Under the pieces are notes generated by a model. The model had not been told where the DNA came from. It did no database searches and was given only the letters and a program-made list of their open reading frames with translations. This document shows, in pieces, positions 26,501 to 36,507 of a DNA stretch of 47,705 nucleotides. The position numbers and the translations under genes are program-made. Within the stretch, counting starts at the first letter, position 1; the number at the start of each line of letters is the position of its first letter. Source of the DNA: Neorhizobium sp. SHOUNA12A (GTDB taxonomy: Bacteria > Pseudomonadota > Alphaproteobacteria > Rhizobiales > Rhizobiaceae); the NCBI RefSeq assembly GCF_023006505.1, contig NZ_JALBGV010000045.1:1-47705 (forward strand), given 5' to 3'.

Positions 26501-28738
26501 TCATGCGACTGCAGATTTCGGCTCTTGAGGAGCCGCCAAATGGTTCTGCCCTAACGCAAACTTTGAAATCAGCTGAAGGAGTCGAGCCGCTTCCGCTTCC
26601 ATAGACTGACAAGCGGCCTTGGATTCTTCTGCGATTACCGCCGTCTGTTGCGTCGATATGTCGATTTCTTTGATAGTGGTTTTGAAATCATCCAGATGCC
26701 TCGCCTGGCTTTTGGCAGTCGAGGCAATATTCGAGACGACTGTTCGGATGAGATTGACATGCTCTGCTATGTGTTTCAGCTGAGCGCCGGTCGAACCGAC
26801 AAGCTGAATGCCCCGCTTAACGCGCAGGGAGGAAATGTCAATGAGATCCTTGATCTCCTTGGCCGCATCGCCTGAGCGTTGAGCGAGAGCTCGCACCTCC
26901 GAAGCAACGACGGCAAAGCCTTTTCCGGATTCGCCGGCACGCGAGGCTTCGACGCCGGCATTCAGAGCTAGTAAGTTGGTCTGGAAAGCGATCTCTTCGA
27001 TGACGTTGACGATATACGCGATCTGCAACGACGATCTCTCAATATCCCCCATTCCATCGATGGCCTGTGAGACAATCACTTCGGATGAGGCAGCCACCGC
27101 GTGCGCTTCGGACACCAACGTGTCGGCCCTGCTGGCGCTTTCCGCAGTCAGATTCACATCGGCAGAAATAGCGGTCAGTGTCGTTACGACGCCGTCCAGA
27201 ACAATGGCCTGATGTTCTGTGCGATGGGCCAAGGTGTCGGACGCGTGGCTCATTTCCGTAACAATCGACAAGATAGAGGTGGCCTGCCATGCAACCGATC
27301 GAATGGTATGGTTTAATTGCGTGACTGCATTGTTGAAGTCGTCTTTGATTTGCCGATATCCCTCCGGAAACTCTACTTCGATCCAACGCGATAAGACGCC
27401 ATTGGCCAAGGCCGTGAGGCTGTCCCCGATTTGTGAAACGATCGCTGCTTGGGTGCTGAGCCGGTCCTGGCGATCTGCCTCCATCGCAATCCGGTCCAGC
27501 TCAACCTTTTCCTCCGCCCGTCGCATGTCGGCCTCGGCCTCGGCTCTCGCGATCGCATTGTCCCGGAAGACAAGAACAGCTCGCGACATGTCACCGATCT
27601 CATCAAGTCGGCTTGTGCCATCGACTACGATTCCGGTATCGCCTGCCGCAAGATTTTTCATGGCAGCGACCAAACGTTCGATGGGTTGCGAGATGGATTT
27701 CGAAGCTATGACCGCGACGACAAGTGTGATGGCGGCTGTGATCGCCGCGATGAGCATGATGTTCCAGATTAGCGAAATGGCCGGAGCAAACACCTCTCGC
27801 GTCGGCTCCAAGGCGATAATTGACTAAGTCTGACCTCCCCTGTTCAGCGTTTCCGTTACCGCCAGAACGTTGTGATCACGATACTGCCCAAACGAGACCC
27901 CAGGGGAGAGGAGAGAGCTGTCCACTGAACGAACTGCCTCGTCTGAAAAGCGCGATGTTGAACGAAGGATACCGTCCTTGCCTGTAACAAGCGTCTCACC
28001 CGATGGACCAAGCCCAGAACCGTCCTGCATGATCTCGTCGATCATCTTTGTGCTGGCCGTGATCAGTAATGTTCCCGCGCGCTGGCTACCATGGATTGGG
28101 TCATCGACGCCGATCACGAAAAATGCCTGGCCGGGTCTGGCGCCGGAGGGAGGAGAGAAGTCCGTCATGACGACATTCGCTGCCCCTTTGGACTGATCGA
28201 TCGCAGTCGCTGTCGCGCTCGTCGATGAAAGCATGCCGAGAGCATCGTGCGCGGAGCTATAGATCAGCTCACCTCGCGAGTTGACGAGCATGATTGCGGA
28301 ATAGCCATGGTCAGCCCCAAGAGGCTTCAGCCATGTATCAACTTCCTGATACGACTTCAGATAGTATTTAAGCCCCTCCGTGGCCGCGTTCTCGATGTTC
28401 GCACCGCCAGCGATTGCCGCTGAGAAAGCGGTAATTTCCTCTTTTGGTGCCACTTTGAAGCCTACGCTCAGTCGATCAAAAAGTTGGACGAAAGCGCGGG
28501 TCGATGCGAGGCCTTTCGTCTCCGACTCTACCGAGCTCAACTTGGCTTCAAGCTTCTCGCGCTTTGTCGTGGCGATGTACGAAAGGTGCTGTCCGATCAG
28601 ATTCTTTGTTGTCGAAAATGACGTCATCCCGGAGAACGTGGCAACGGCACCGCATGAAAAGGCCGCGAGGCAGACCATCAAAACCGGAATCTTCCGGCCA
28701 ATACTCCATCGGATCTTGTGAACACCAAAAGCTCGCAC
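26501..28738 (-). pseudogene. Methyl-accepting chemotaxis protein split by one amber codon
   Basis: Residues 1-304 form a membrane N-terminus (KIPVLMVCLAAFSCGAVATF) and periplasmic sensor domain ending NRGGQT. Then comes TAG (27824-27826), and the same frame goes on SIIALEPTREVFAPA, a second membrane span, a HAMP domain (SISQPIERLVAAMKNLAAGD), and the signalling tip IEEIAFQTNLLALNAGVEAS. All parts of a 745-residue receptor are present, so a single TGG-to-TAG change probably inactivated it. A TTG at 27811 could start the cytoplasmic half alone, but this lacks a clear ribosome site. Ligand unknown. Confidence 0.85.
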
Positions 28739-28800
28739 CTAGTCCCCTCCTATTGAAATCTCGATGCTCGCCGCGAATATCATCGCGGCAACTGGCACGC

Positions 28801-29862
28801 TCAGCGAGCACTGGTTGCCGCTTCACGTCGAAGCAGCATGCCGAAGAGGTCTCGCGGCTCATCCGGATCGGCGACGAGATCGAGCTGGTTCGTGTAGTTG
28901 GAACCGCTGACCTTATCGCGTACATAACGAAGTGCAGAAAAATCCTCGATCGCGAAGCCGACGCTGTCGAACAGGGTGATCTGCTTTTCCGATGAGCGCC
29001 CCGTCTTTTCGCCAGTGATGACCTGCCAGAGTTCCGTCACCGGATGGTCGAATGAAAGCTGCTGGATTTCGCCCTCAACCCGTGTCTGCGGCGGAAACTC
29101 CACAAAGATGTCCGAGCGAAGCAGGACGTCGCGGTGCATCTCCGTTTTCCCGGGGCAGTCGCCGCCGACACCGTTGATATGCACACCGTGGCCGATCATA
29201 TTGTCGGTCAGGATCGTGGCATTGTGCTTGTCGGCGGTCGCGGTGGTGATGATGTCGGCAGTCTCGACGGCCTGCTCGGCAGAGGTACAGGTTTCGATGT
29301 CGAAGCCAAATCGCTCAAGATTGCGGCGGCATCGGGCGGTCGCACCGGGATCGATGTCGTAAAGCCGCAGTTTGTCGATGCCGAGCAAAGCCTTGAAGGC
29401 GATGGCCTGGAACTCGCTCTGCGCGCCGTTGCCGATCAAGGCCATGGTGCGCGCCTCCTTGCGCGCCAGGTACTTTGCCGCAATCGCCGAGGTGGCGGCG
29501 GTGCGCAGCGCCGTCAGGATGGTCATTTCCGATAAAAGCAGGGGATAACCGCTGTCGACATCGGAGAGAACCCCGAAAGCCGTGACCGTCTGGAGGCCGG
29601 AATTGGTGTTCTTCGGGTGGCCGTTGACGTATTTGAAGCCGTAGAGCGTTCCGTCGCTGGTCGGCATCAGCTCGATCACGCCGTCCCTCGAATGGGAGGC
29701 GACGCGCGGGATCTTGTCAAAACTTTCCCAGCGGCGAAAATCATCCTCGATGTAATCCGCCAACTCGACCAGAAACCTTTCGACGCCGGTGGCGACGACA
29801 AGGTCCATCATGTTCTCGACACTGATGAACGGCACGATGTTGAGACTGGAAGGCGCACCCAT
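28801..29862 (-). CDS. Ornithine cyclodeaminase (opine operon)
   Basis: Ornithine cyclodeaminase converts L-ornithine to L-proline and ammonia with bound NAD. The protein (353 aa) has the mu-crystallin family fold: substrate part ending VIELMPTSDGTLYGFKYVNG with conserved Lys, then the dinucleotide site TMALIGNGAQSEFQAIA. The region DSVGFAIEDFSALRYV holds the conserved Asp. ATG at 29862 follows AAAGGAA; a TTG at 29877 is possible. It is the last gene of the opine-type operon, as ocd is in nopaline and octopine Ti plasmids, where it follows arginase. Confidence 0.92.
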   Translation of the reverse strand: MGAPSSLNIVPFISVENMMDLVVATGVERFLVELADYIEDDFRRWESFDKIPRVASHSRDGVIELMPTSDGTLYGFKYVNGHPKNTNSGLQTVTAFGVLSDVDSGYPLLLSEMTILTALRTAATSAIAAKYLARKEARTMALIGNGAQSEFQAIAFKALLGIDKLRLYDIDPGATARCRRNLERFGFDIETCTSAEQAVETADIITTATADKHNATILTDNMIGHGVHINGVGGDCPGKTEMHRDVLLRSDIFVEFPPQTRVEGEIQQLSFDHPVTELWQVITGEKTGRSSEKQITLFDSVGFAIEDFSALRYVRDKVSGSNYTNQLDLVADPDEPRDLFGMLLRREAATSAR

Positions 29863-29977
29863 TGTAGTTCCTTTCAAATCGAAATATCTCCTCAGGCAAA
29901 TACAATCGAGGATTGTCTATCAAATGGAGGAATGCCGCGTCCCAAGCTCAGACTCCGGTTCTTCCCAGCGTTCGATC

Positions 29978-31084
29978 TCAGTCGCGTCCAGCTGGAGTCG
30001 GCCGCGGGCTCGGGTCTGAACGTCGGTAGCCTTGCGTCATCAGAGCCGCCATCTTAGCTCGGTCGAACGGACCGAGCTGAGGAAGGAGATCATTCTCCGC
30101 CTCGAAATCGCGGCCATAGCAGGCGCTGATGAGTTCAAGACCGCTCTGGTGGAGGGGAGCAGGAATCCCGGCGAGTTTCGCCAGCTGGAGCGTTGGCACG
30201 ATCCCGAATGGGACGTCCTCAAGAATGTAACGGGTGTTCAAGTCCGTTGGACCAAGTGGATCGCTTCCGCCTTCGGCGAGGACCGCGGAGATCTCGGAAA
30301 CGGTATCTCCAGTGACATTGTAGGAGAGCTTGAAGTGGTCGAAGGTCGTTATGACGGACTTGCCCAAAGCCTTGGCAATCGCAACACGCTCTCGGTCCAT
30401 CGCCTCGAGAAGGCGTCCTATCGCCGGCGTAACCATGGTGTTCTGGCCCCAGTTCTCCGCCTTCTCGATCCGCGACAGATTGCAGAGCGCCATCCCAAGA
30501 TGGTCTTGCGGATTGATATTGCTAAGGGCGATCGAAAGCAGATCGTCCTGCCGGTTGAAACGATCGCCAAACAGAGAGACGCACACGTCGAGCGCTCGAT
30601 CAAAATAATCGATCGGAACCGTCGCCATGCCAACTTTCGCGCGAATGGCACCGACGTTGAAGCGATTGGGGCCCCGCGGCTTACAGGTAAGGACCGTCGT
30701 GTTCCAGGCGACGATCGGAATGTCGATCTGCCGCTCCGCGAGCTTTTTGGAAAGATAGAGTGCCGCGAAAGACAGATGACCGCTGATGATCACAATGTGG
30801 CGTGGTTCGAGGAACGGCACCAGGCTATCCAGAACGGACCGATGACCGTAAGCCGGAAGCGCCAGGACAATCACATCTGCTTGGGCAAGGTCTTCCGGTG
30901 ACGCTGATACAGCCGGTCGGAAGACCCCCTCGATGGCACCCGTAATGGTAAGAGGCTCGCCGGCGACAAGCGCTTCAGTCCTCAATCCCGAAGGCGACCA
31001 GATCGTCGGGCGATGCCCGCTCTTCTCCAGGAAGGCCGCATAGCCCATCCCAATGTTACCAGCTCCGGCGATGCCAACGTTCAT
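29978..31084 (-). CDS. NAD/NADP opine dehydrogenase-family protein
   Basis: The protein (368 aa) starts MNVGIAGAGNIGMGYAAFLE, a Rossmann fold with GxGxxG. Its second domain resembles the octopine/nopaline dehydrogenase family (the motif NPQDHLGMALCN and the conserved His in the C-terminal half). Such enzymes join or split an amino acid and a keto acid by an NAD(P)H-dependent reductive amination. A GAGGA ribosome site precedes the ATG at 31084; an extension to 31135 lacks support. In this operon it may oxidise an opine, or reduce an imine made by the oxidase; direction is unknown. Confidence 0.85.
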   Translation of the reverse strand: MNVGIAGAGNIGMGYAAFLEKSGHRPTIWSPSGLRTEALVAGEPLTITGAIEGVFRPAVSASPEDLAQADVIVLALPAYGHRSVLDSLVPFLEPRHIVIISGHLSFAALYLSKKLAERQIDIPIVAWNTTVLTCKPRGPNRFNVGAIRAKVGMATVPIDYFDRALDVCVSLFGDRFNRQDDLLSIALSNINPQDHLGMALCNLSRIEKAENWGQNTMVTPAIGRLLEAMDRERVAIAKALGKSVITTFDHFKLSYNVTGDTVSEISAVLAEGGSDPLGPTDLNTRYILEDVPFGIVPTLQLAKLAGIPAPLHQSGLELISACYGRDFEAENDLLPQLGPFDRAKMAALMTQGYRRSDPSPRPTPAGRD

Positions 31085-31182
31085 ATCCGCTATCCTCACA
31101 CTTGTCGGCTGGCTGCCTCGATGATGTTTACGCATACTGCACCGAAGTGGGCAGGTCGATTGCAGCCGATGACGTAGTCTGC

Positions 31183-32298
31183 TCAGTTTTTGTAGAGTCT
31201 ATCGATCTTGAATGAGCTGATCTGCCTGCTCGTGCTTCCTTGCATGATGAGGTCGGCAACAATTGCTCCACAAACAGGCACGAGTTGAAAGCCATGGCCG
31301 GAGTAACCGAACGAATGCACAACGCCGCTTGCGTTAGGAGAAAGGCACAAGACCGGAAGTTCGTCCTTGGGACTGGACTCCATTCCCGCCCAAGTTCGCA
31401 CGATCCGTACTTTATCAACGGCCGGAAATAGATCGGTGGCTGCTCTCGCCCCTCTCGCCAACTGTGTGAAATCCACAAAGGTCCGCTGTGCTTCGAGATC
31501 GGCTTTGCCTTTTAGGCCACCTCCAATCAAAAGAGTGCCTTGATGGGTCTGCTTGAACGAGAGCGGTCGCCCGACCACACCGACAACCGGCTTCAGCAGC
31601 GGCGCGATTCTTTCGGTTACGATCATCATTGATGCCTTGTGGCCCACCTCGACATTGTCGCCCACCATTGCGGCGATCTTGTCGGCCCAGGCGCCCGCCG
31701 CATTGACGATTGTGGGCGCAACGAAATTCCCCTGCTCGGTACGAACACGCCAGTCTATGCCGACTTGCTCGATAGCAATAACGCCAGCCCCCTCGTAGAT
31801 TGTTACGCCTGCCGCTTCAGTGGCCCGTCTGAATGCCTGCAACGTCCGGTGCGGGTCGGCGGCGCCATCCTGCCGGGCGATGATTGCACCGACGCAATGC
31901 GGTGCAAGGGCCGGCACCAGCCGCCGCAGTTCATCGCGGCCGATCAGTTCCTCGTTTTCAAAGCCCATCGCTCGGGTCATGGCGTACCGCTCTTCAAGCT
32001 CAGGGAAATGGTGTTCGAACTCGGCTACCTCGAACTGGCCGTGAGCATGGAAACCGCAATCATCGCCGACGATCGTCTCGATCCGGTGCCACATATCCAT
32101 AGCCTCCAGCGAGATCGGAATCTCGGCAGGGTCGCGATTGAGGGTTCGAACGCCTGCTGCTGTGCCGCCCGATGAATGCCGTCCAACCCAGGAGCGCTCC
32201 AAAATGGCCACCTTGCGTCCCGCTCGCGCCAGATAAAGCGCAGCCGAAAGACCATGAAGACCGCCTCCAATGACGATCGTGTCCAGTTCTTTGGTCAT
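31183..32298 (-). CDS. Opine oxidase subunit B-like FAD oxidoreductase
   Basis: This 371-residue protein belongs to the D-amino acid oxidase/glycine oxidase group. LDTIVIGGGLHGLSAALYLA is the FAD-binding start, and GYSGHGFQLVPVCG near the end is the typical FAD-capping motif. It overlaps the larger FAD subunit by 4 nt, as OoxA/OoxB and NoxA/NoxB do, and probably forms the catalytic subunit that oxidises the opine C-N bond. The start at 32298 begins the domain; a frame open to 32439 lies in the neighbouring gene. Confidence 0.92.
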   Translation of the reverse strand: MTKELDTIVIGGGLHGLSAALYLARAGRKVAILERSWVGRHSSGGTAAGVRTLNRDPAEIPISLEAMDMWHRIETIVGDDCGFHAHGQFEVAEFEHHFPELEERYAMTRAMGFENEELIGRDELRRLVPALAPHCVGAIIARQDGAADPHRTLQAFRRATEAAGVTIYEGAGVIAIEQVGIDWRVRTEQGNFVAPTIVNAAGAWADKIAAMVGDNVEVGHKASMMIVTERIAPLLKPVVGVVGRPLSFKQTHQGTLLIGGGLKGKADLEAQRTFVDFTQLARGARAATDLFPAVDKVRIVRTWAGMESSPKDELPVLCLSPNASGVVHSFGYSGHGFQLVPVCGAIVADLIMQGSTSRQISSFKIDRLYKN

Positions 32299-33695
32299 GG
32301 CGTTTGGTCCGCGTCGATGAGCGCGGCAAGTTCGCCGAGTGTTACGGGCTTGAGAGGCGGTCGAACACGCTGCAAACCGACATCCGGCACAGCGCGCCCT
32401 TCGGCGGCCGCAAGGATTCGGGCGATGGTGTAGCCGCACTGGCGTCCCTGGCAGGGTCCCATACCCGCCCGCGTGAAGGCCTTGATCTGATTTGGCCCTG
32501 GACGGCCGCTGGCTATCTCAGCGCGTACGGAGGCCACGCTCACCTCCTCGCATCGGCAGGCGATAGTGTGATCGTCTGGCACGAAAACCTTCTGTCGCGG
32601 GCGATAGAGCCTGTCGAGAAAGGGACGCGCCGCGAGGGCGCGTTTCAATCTGGCCCGGATGGGTTTTGCAGCGGTCTGCGCCTCAGCAGCCGAAATACGC
32701 CCTGCTTTTCGAGCAACGCCAAGACCGGCAAGTTCGCCACGCAGGCAGGCGGCGGTTGCTCCGCCGATTCCGGCATTGTCGCCGGCAACAAAGACACCGG
32801 CTTCGGACGTCTCGCCCCAAGCGTCGAGCCCGGGAGCGAAGCTGTCTTGATCGATGTTCCAGACATGCTTGCAGCCGAGCGCAAGGGTCGGATGTATCGT
32901 CGGAACCACACCTTCGTGAACAAGCAGCAGTCGCGCAGCAACCGTGGCAGTACGACCCTTGGCGGTTACGTAACGGATCTGCTCGAGCCGGTCGGTTCCA
33001 AATGCCTCGATCTCGGTGACATGTGCGATGAACCGCACATGCCGCTTCAGCGACAACAGCCAGCCAAGTCCTTTAAACAGATCGGCTGGCGCGTTCATCG
33101 CTGCACCGGTGAATTTCGATAGGGCCTCCACAACGCGCCCTGCCGGTGTCGTGTCGAGAAAGCCGGCGATCTGCCCTCCGGCCTTCAGGAGTTGAGCGGC
33201 ATAGAGAAGAGACAAGGGCCCGCTGCCCGCGATCCAGACCGGTTCGGAAGGGATTTGATCGGACGATTTCAGCACGATCTGCGCGGCTCCGATCGTCATG
33301 ACGCCCGGCAATGTCCAGCCGGGAAACGGAGCTGGACGCTCCTGGGCTCCCGTCGCCAGCAACAGGTGTCCCGCCTCGACCGAGCTCGCCGCCCCGTTGC
33401 GTGTCATGAAGGCGCGGGCGCCGGCTTCGATCTGCCAGACCTGGGTGCCGTGTTCGAAGACCGCTCCGCTCGCGCGGAATGCGTTGACCACATCCAACCC
33501 TTTCTCATAGGCCTTGCCAAGGATTGCCATGCGGGGCGTGCCGGACAAATGCTCTATATTACGCCAGATCTGGCCGCCAGGGCTCGACTGTTCATCGACG
33601 ACGAGGACGTCGAGGCCATACCGGCGCGCCGTTGTCGCCGCCGACATGCCCGCAGGGCCTGCACCAACAATGAGAAGATCAACGCGACGGCTCAC
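32295..33695 (-). CDS. Opine oxidase subunit A-like FAD/NAD(P) oxidoreductase
   Basis: The protein (466 aa) has two dinucleotide folds (DLLIVGAGPAGMSAATTARR at the N-terminus, VWIAGSGPLSLLYAAQLL about residue 150) and a C-terminal BFD-like iron-sulfur domain with CRCEE and GPCQGRQCGY cysteines. This layout is that of the OoxA/NoxA subunit of octopine and nopaline oxidase and of HcnB. It transfers electrons from the small FAD subunit. It overlaps the small ferredoxin gene and the B subunit gene by 4 nt each, so all three are translated together. Confidence 0.92.
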   Translation of the reverse strand: MSRRVDLLIVGAGPAGMSAATTARRYGLDVLVVDEQSSPGGQIWRNIEHLSGTPRMAILGKAYEKGLDVVNAFRASGAVFEHGTQVWQIEAGARAFMTRNGAASSVEAGHLLLATGAQERPAPFPGWTLPGVMTIGAAQIVLKSSDQIPSEPVWIAGSGPLSLLYAAQLLKAGGQIAGFLDTTPAGRVVEALSKFTGAAMNAPADLFKGLGWLLSLKRHVRFIAHVTEIEAFGTDRLEQIRYVTAKGRTATVAARLLLVHEGVVPTIHPTLALGCKHVWNIDQDSFAPGLDAWGETSEAGVFVAGDNAGIGGATAACLRGELAGLGVARKAGRISAAEAQTAAKPIRARLKRALAARPFLDRLYRPRQKVFVPDDHTIACRCEEVSVASVRAEIASGRPGPNQIKAFTRAGMGPCQGRQCGYTIARILAAAEGRAVPDVGLQRVRPPLKPVTLGELAALIDADQTP

Positions 33696-33985
33696 GAGGC
33701 AATCCTCTGCCGGCCTAGCTGGCGCTCAATCCGCATCCCGTCCCTTACCTCAACCAGACAGGTCTGGACCGAGACGCCATCAACCAGCGCCAAGCATTCG
33801 AAACACACGCCCATCATGCAATAGGGCGCACGCTTTACCGCCGATACCGGCGTCGTCCGCGACCAGAGGGGGTCGAGCCGCAACAGAACCGCTGCAACGC
33901 TCTCGCCAGCTTCCGCCGAGCATGGCTCGCCGTCAACCAGCAAGGTCAATGCGTCGCCGCCAACTGTATGCAATTTCCTGAACAT
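33692..33985 (-). CDS. Opine oxidase [2Fe-2S] subunit (HcnA-like)
   Basis: The small subunit (97 aa) is a ferredoxin-type [2Fe-2S] protein. Cysteines in APYCMMGVCFECLALVDG and a later Cys (VQTCLVEV) give the cluster pattern C-x4-C-x2-C and C. MFRKLHTVGGDALTLLVDGE is the usual N-terminus of this family, so I place the start at 33985; in-frame ATGs at 34012 and 34054 would add residues with no homology I know. It overlaps the A subunit by 4 nt. In octopine regions this subunit is fused or absent; three-subunit forms occur in HcnABC and some Nox systems. Confidence 0.87.
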   Translation of the reverse strand: MFRKLHTVGGDALTLLVDGEPCSAEAGESVAAVLLRLDPLWSRTTPVSAVKRAPYCMMGVCFECLALVDGVSVQTCLVEVRDGMRIERQLGRQRIAS

Positions 33986-34131
33986 CACATTTTGCCTGTA
34001 GTGAATGACCATACGAAGGCCGCGCAAGGGGCGCGACAACCCAGCTGTCACCATGATTTCTTCATCGGTGCATCACTCGCCCGATGAGTCGTCGTAGTGA
34101 CTTAAGACCGCATGAAACAGCCTCCGACCGC

Positions 34132-34899
34132 TTAGTGGACCCTCGACGTGAACTGATCGAAATGTGCGTTTACACCCTTGGTGAATATCTCGTCAGGGCG
34201 TCCATCAACCTCAATCTGTCCCTTGTGGAGGAAAAGAATGCGATCGGACACTTCACGAGCGAATCCCATTTCGTGAGTTACGACGAGCATTGTGCGCCCT
34301 TCATTGGCCAGTCCCCGCATGACGGTCAGCACTTCACCGACAAGTTCTGGATCGAGTGCTGACGTGGGCTCGTCGAACAGGAGAACTTTTGGTTTCTGGG
34401 CTAGGGCACGTGCAATTGCGACGCGCTGCTGTTGTCCGCCCGAAAGCTCGGACGGATAGGCTCCCCGCTTGTCAACAACACCGACCTTTTCAAGAAGGGC
34501 TTCTGCCTCGGCGATGCACTCGCCCTTTGGCCGCTTCTGGACGTAAACCGGGGCTTCAATGATATTTTGAAGGATGGTCATATGAGACCAAAGATTGAAG
34601 CTCTGGAACACCGTTGCGACCTCGGAACGAATCCGATCGATCTGGCGCGGGTTGGCCGGGCAAGAAACTCCGTAGCGAGTTTTCATTGCAATGGCCTCGC
34701 CGTTGATGCTCACAACCCCGCTTGTCGGCGCCTCCAGCATATTGATGCAGCGTAACATCGTCGATTTTCCCGATCCCGACGATCCGAGGATGGAGATCAC
34801 ATCTCCTTCTCTGGCATCGAAGGACACGCCCTTCAGGACTTCGAAATGGCCGAATTTCTTGCGTATATCTCGAAGCGAAACAGCTGGTGTGCCGGTCAT
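34132..34899 (-). CDS. ABC transporter ATP-binding protein (opine/polar amino acid type)
   Basis: Protein of 255 aa with all ABC motifs: Walker A GSSGSGKSTM, signature LSGGQQQRVAIARA, Walker B VLLFDEPTSALD and the H-loop THEMGFA. It belongs to the OccP/NocP/HisP class, which energises uptake of basic amino acids and opines. It follows the permease gene by 18 nt, and the oxidase genes begin about 140 nt downstream. Confidence 0.95.
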   Translation of the reverse strand: MTGTPAVSLRDIRKKFGHFEVLKGVSFDAREGDVISILGSSGSGKSTMLRCINMLEAPTSGVVSINGEAIAMKTRYGVSCPANPRQIDRIRSEVATVFQSFNLWSHMTILQNIIEAPVYVQKRPKGECIAEAEALLEKVGVVDKRGAYPSELSGGQQQRVAIARALAQKPKVLLFDEPTSALDPELVGEVLTVMRGLANEGRTMLVVTHEMGFAREVSDRILFLHKGQIEVDGRPDEIFTKGVNAHFDQFTSRVH

Positions 34900-34917
34900 T
34901 GCTTCCCCCTGTGCGGA

Positions 34918-35649
34918 TTAATGTGTTGCGGCTAGTGCACCGATGGTTTCAACCGGTCGGGTCGAGCGGCGCAAATGGGGCGACAATGCGCGCTCCACGA
35001 AAGCAATCAGGCGCATGAGAACGAAGTTGATCAGCAGGTAAATCGCGCCGGCTGCGGCAAAGACTTCAAACGCCCTATAAGTTTCAGCGATGAGTTTTGC
35101 TGCGATGCCCGTGATCTCCATGATTGTCACCGTCGATGCGAGCGAGGTAGCCTTGACCATCAGGATGATTTCGTTTCCGTAAATGGGCACGACGTTGCGC
35201 ACCGCGATCGGGAGTGTAATCCGACGGAAAAGCAAGAGACCTGACATGCCACACGCTCGTCCCGCCTCGACTTGCTGTGCGGATACCGATTGAAGCCCGC
35301 CACGAATGATTTCGCAGCCATAAGCAGCCGTGTTAAGTGACAAAGCTAGAAGCACGCAAAAATATGGATCGCGGAACCAGTACCACAGGTGAAGTGCCTG
35401 AAGTGTGCTTCGAAACTGCCCAAGACCGTAATAGATCAGAAAAATCTGAACCAGCATCGGCGACCCGCGGAAAGCGAATACGTAGGCTGCGACGGCCCAT
35501 CGTGCCAATCGAAAGCGGCTCAGGCGCAATACAGCGAGAAAAAGGGCTAGGATCATGCCGGCAACGACAGACACAGTTGCCAGCTTTAGAGTGACAGGCA
35601 CGCCGGTGAGAAGTGCGAGGAAGGTTTCCCAAATAAAGTGCAGGTTCAT
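34918..35649 (-). CDS. ABC transporter permease (OccM/NocM-like)
   Basis: Inner-membrane protein of 243 aa in the HisM/OccM group, with about five membrane spans (LKLATVSVVAGMILALFLAV near the N-terminus, AGAIYLLINFVLM near the C-terminus) and the EAA-type loop EAGRACGMSGLLLFRRITLP that contacts the ATPase. The start at 35649 overlaps the other permease by 4 nt and begins the conserved protein; the open frame to 35862 is spurious. Confidence 0.93.
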   Translation of the reverse strand: MNLHFIWETFLALLTGVPVTLKLATVSVVAGMILALFLAVLRLSRFRLARWAVAAYVFAFRGSPMLVQIFLIYYGLGQFRSTLQALHLWYWFRDPYFCVLLALSLNTAAYGCEIIRGGLQSVSAQQVEAGRACGMSGLLLFRRITLPIAVRNVVPIYGNEIILMVKATSLASTVTIMEITGIAAKLIAETYRAFEVFAAAGAIYLLINFVLMRLIAFVERALSPHLRRSTRPVETIGALAATH

Positions 35650-36365
35650 CGTATCGCCTCGCTGAAGCCACGGCGCGATCGCTTTTCTGAATGGGCAAAC
35701 AGCATTGTCGAAATGAACGTGATTGCGAGGTATATGAGAGCGCCGGCGAGGTAGAAGTCGAAGGGAAGTCGGGTCGACCCAGCGGCAAGCTGCGTCGTAC
35801 GCATTAATTCTGCCAATCCAGTCACTGACACGAGTGCAGATTCTTTGACAACGAGCAGCCAAACGTTGCCGAGGCCTGGAATTGCATGACGGAGCATTTG
35901 CGGAACGATGATCCGGCGGAACATAAGTGTTTTGTGCATGCCGGCGGCATGCGCTGCTTCTATCTCACCTTTCGAAAGCGCATTGAATGACGCCCGAAAA
36001 ACTTCGGCTTGATAGGCGGCGGACACCACGCCAATAGCGACCGCACCCACGGCAAAGGAGGGCAACCCGATGAAGCCTTGATGTCCGAACAGTCCGGCGA
36101 TTGCCGCAAGAACAGCACTGCCGCCAAAGTAGAACAAATAGATGACTAGCAGGTCCGGTATACCGCGCAATATGGTCGTATATCCGACTCCGAGAAGGCG
36201 GAGAGGAGCGTTGCCTGCAATTTTCGCCCATGCAACAAGTGAGCCGAAGATTGCGCCGAGAAAAAAGCCGCCGAGTGCTACAGCGATTGTGACCGCCGCA
36301 CCAACCGCCAGATCATCACCCCAGCCATCCGGTCCTGTTCCAAATAATGTCAAATAGTCTATCAC
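35646..36365 (-). CDS. ABC transporter permease (OccQ/NocQ-like)
   Basis: Second permease of the importer, 239 aa, with the same layout: several hydrophobic spans (VGAAVTIAVALGGFFLGAIF, then later VIYLFYFGGSAVLAAIAG) and an EAA loop (EAAHAAGMHKTLMFRRIIVP). It pairs with OccM-like protein to form the channel. The gap to the binding-protein gene upstream is 142 nt, long enough for a hairpin or a small transcript-processing site. Confidence 0.93.
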   Translation of the reverse strand: MIDYLTLFGTGPDGWGDDLAVGAAVTIAVALGGFFLGAIFGSLVAWAKIAGNAPLRLLGVGYTTILRGIPDLLVIYLFYFGGSAVLAAIAGLFGHQGFIGLPSFAVGAVAIGVVSAAYQAEVFRASFNALSKGEIEAAHAAGMHKTLMFRRIIVPQMLRHAIPGLGNVWLLVVKESALVSVTGLAELMRTTQLAAGSTRLPFDFYLAGALIYLAITFISTMLFAHSEKRSRRGFSEAIR

Positions 36366-36507
36366 AACTCGGTCCTCGATCGCGCCTCGTCCGAGGCAGC
36401 GTAGTCGATGTAGTGGAGGGAGGACAGCTTGGGAGGATGCGATTGAACGCCTTCATTTGCCCTTCCCTCCATTGTTAGTCGCGGTGGCTCTAGTCGCCGC
36501 GATGGTT

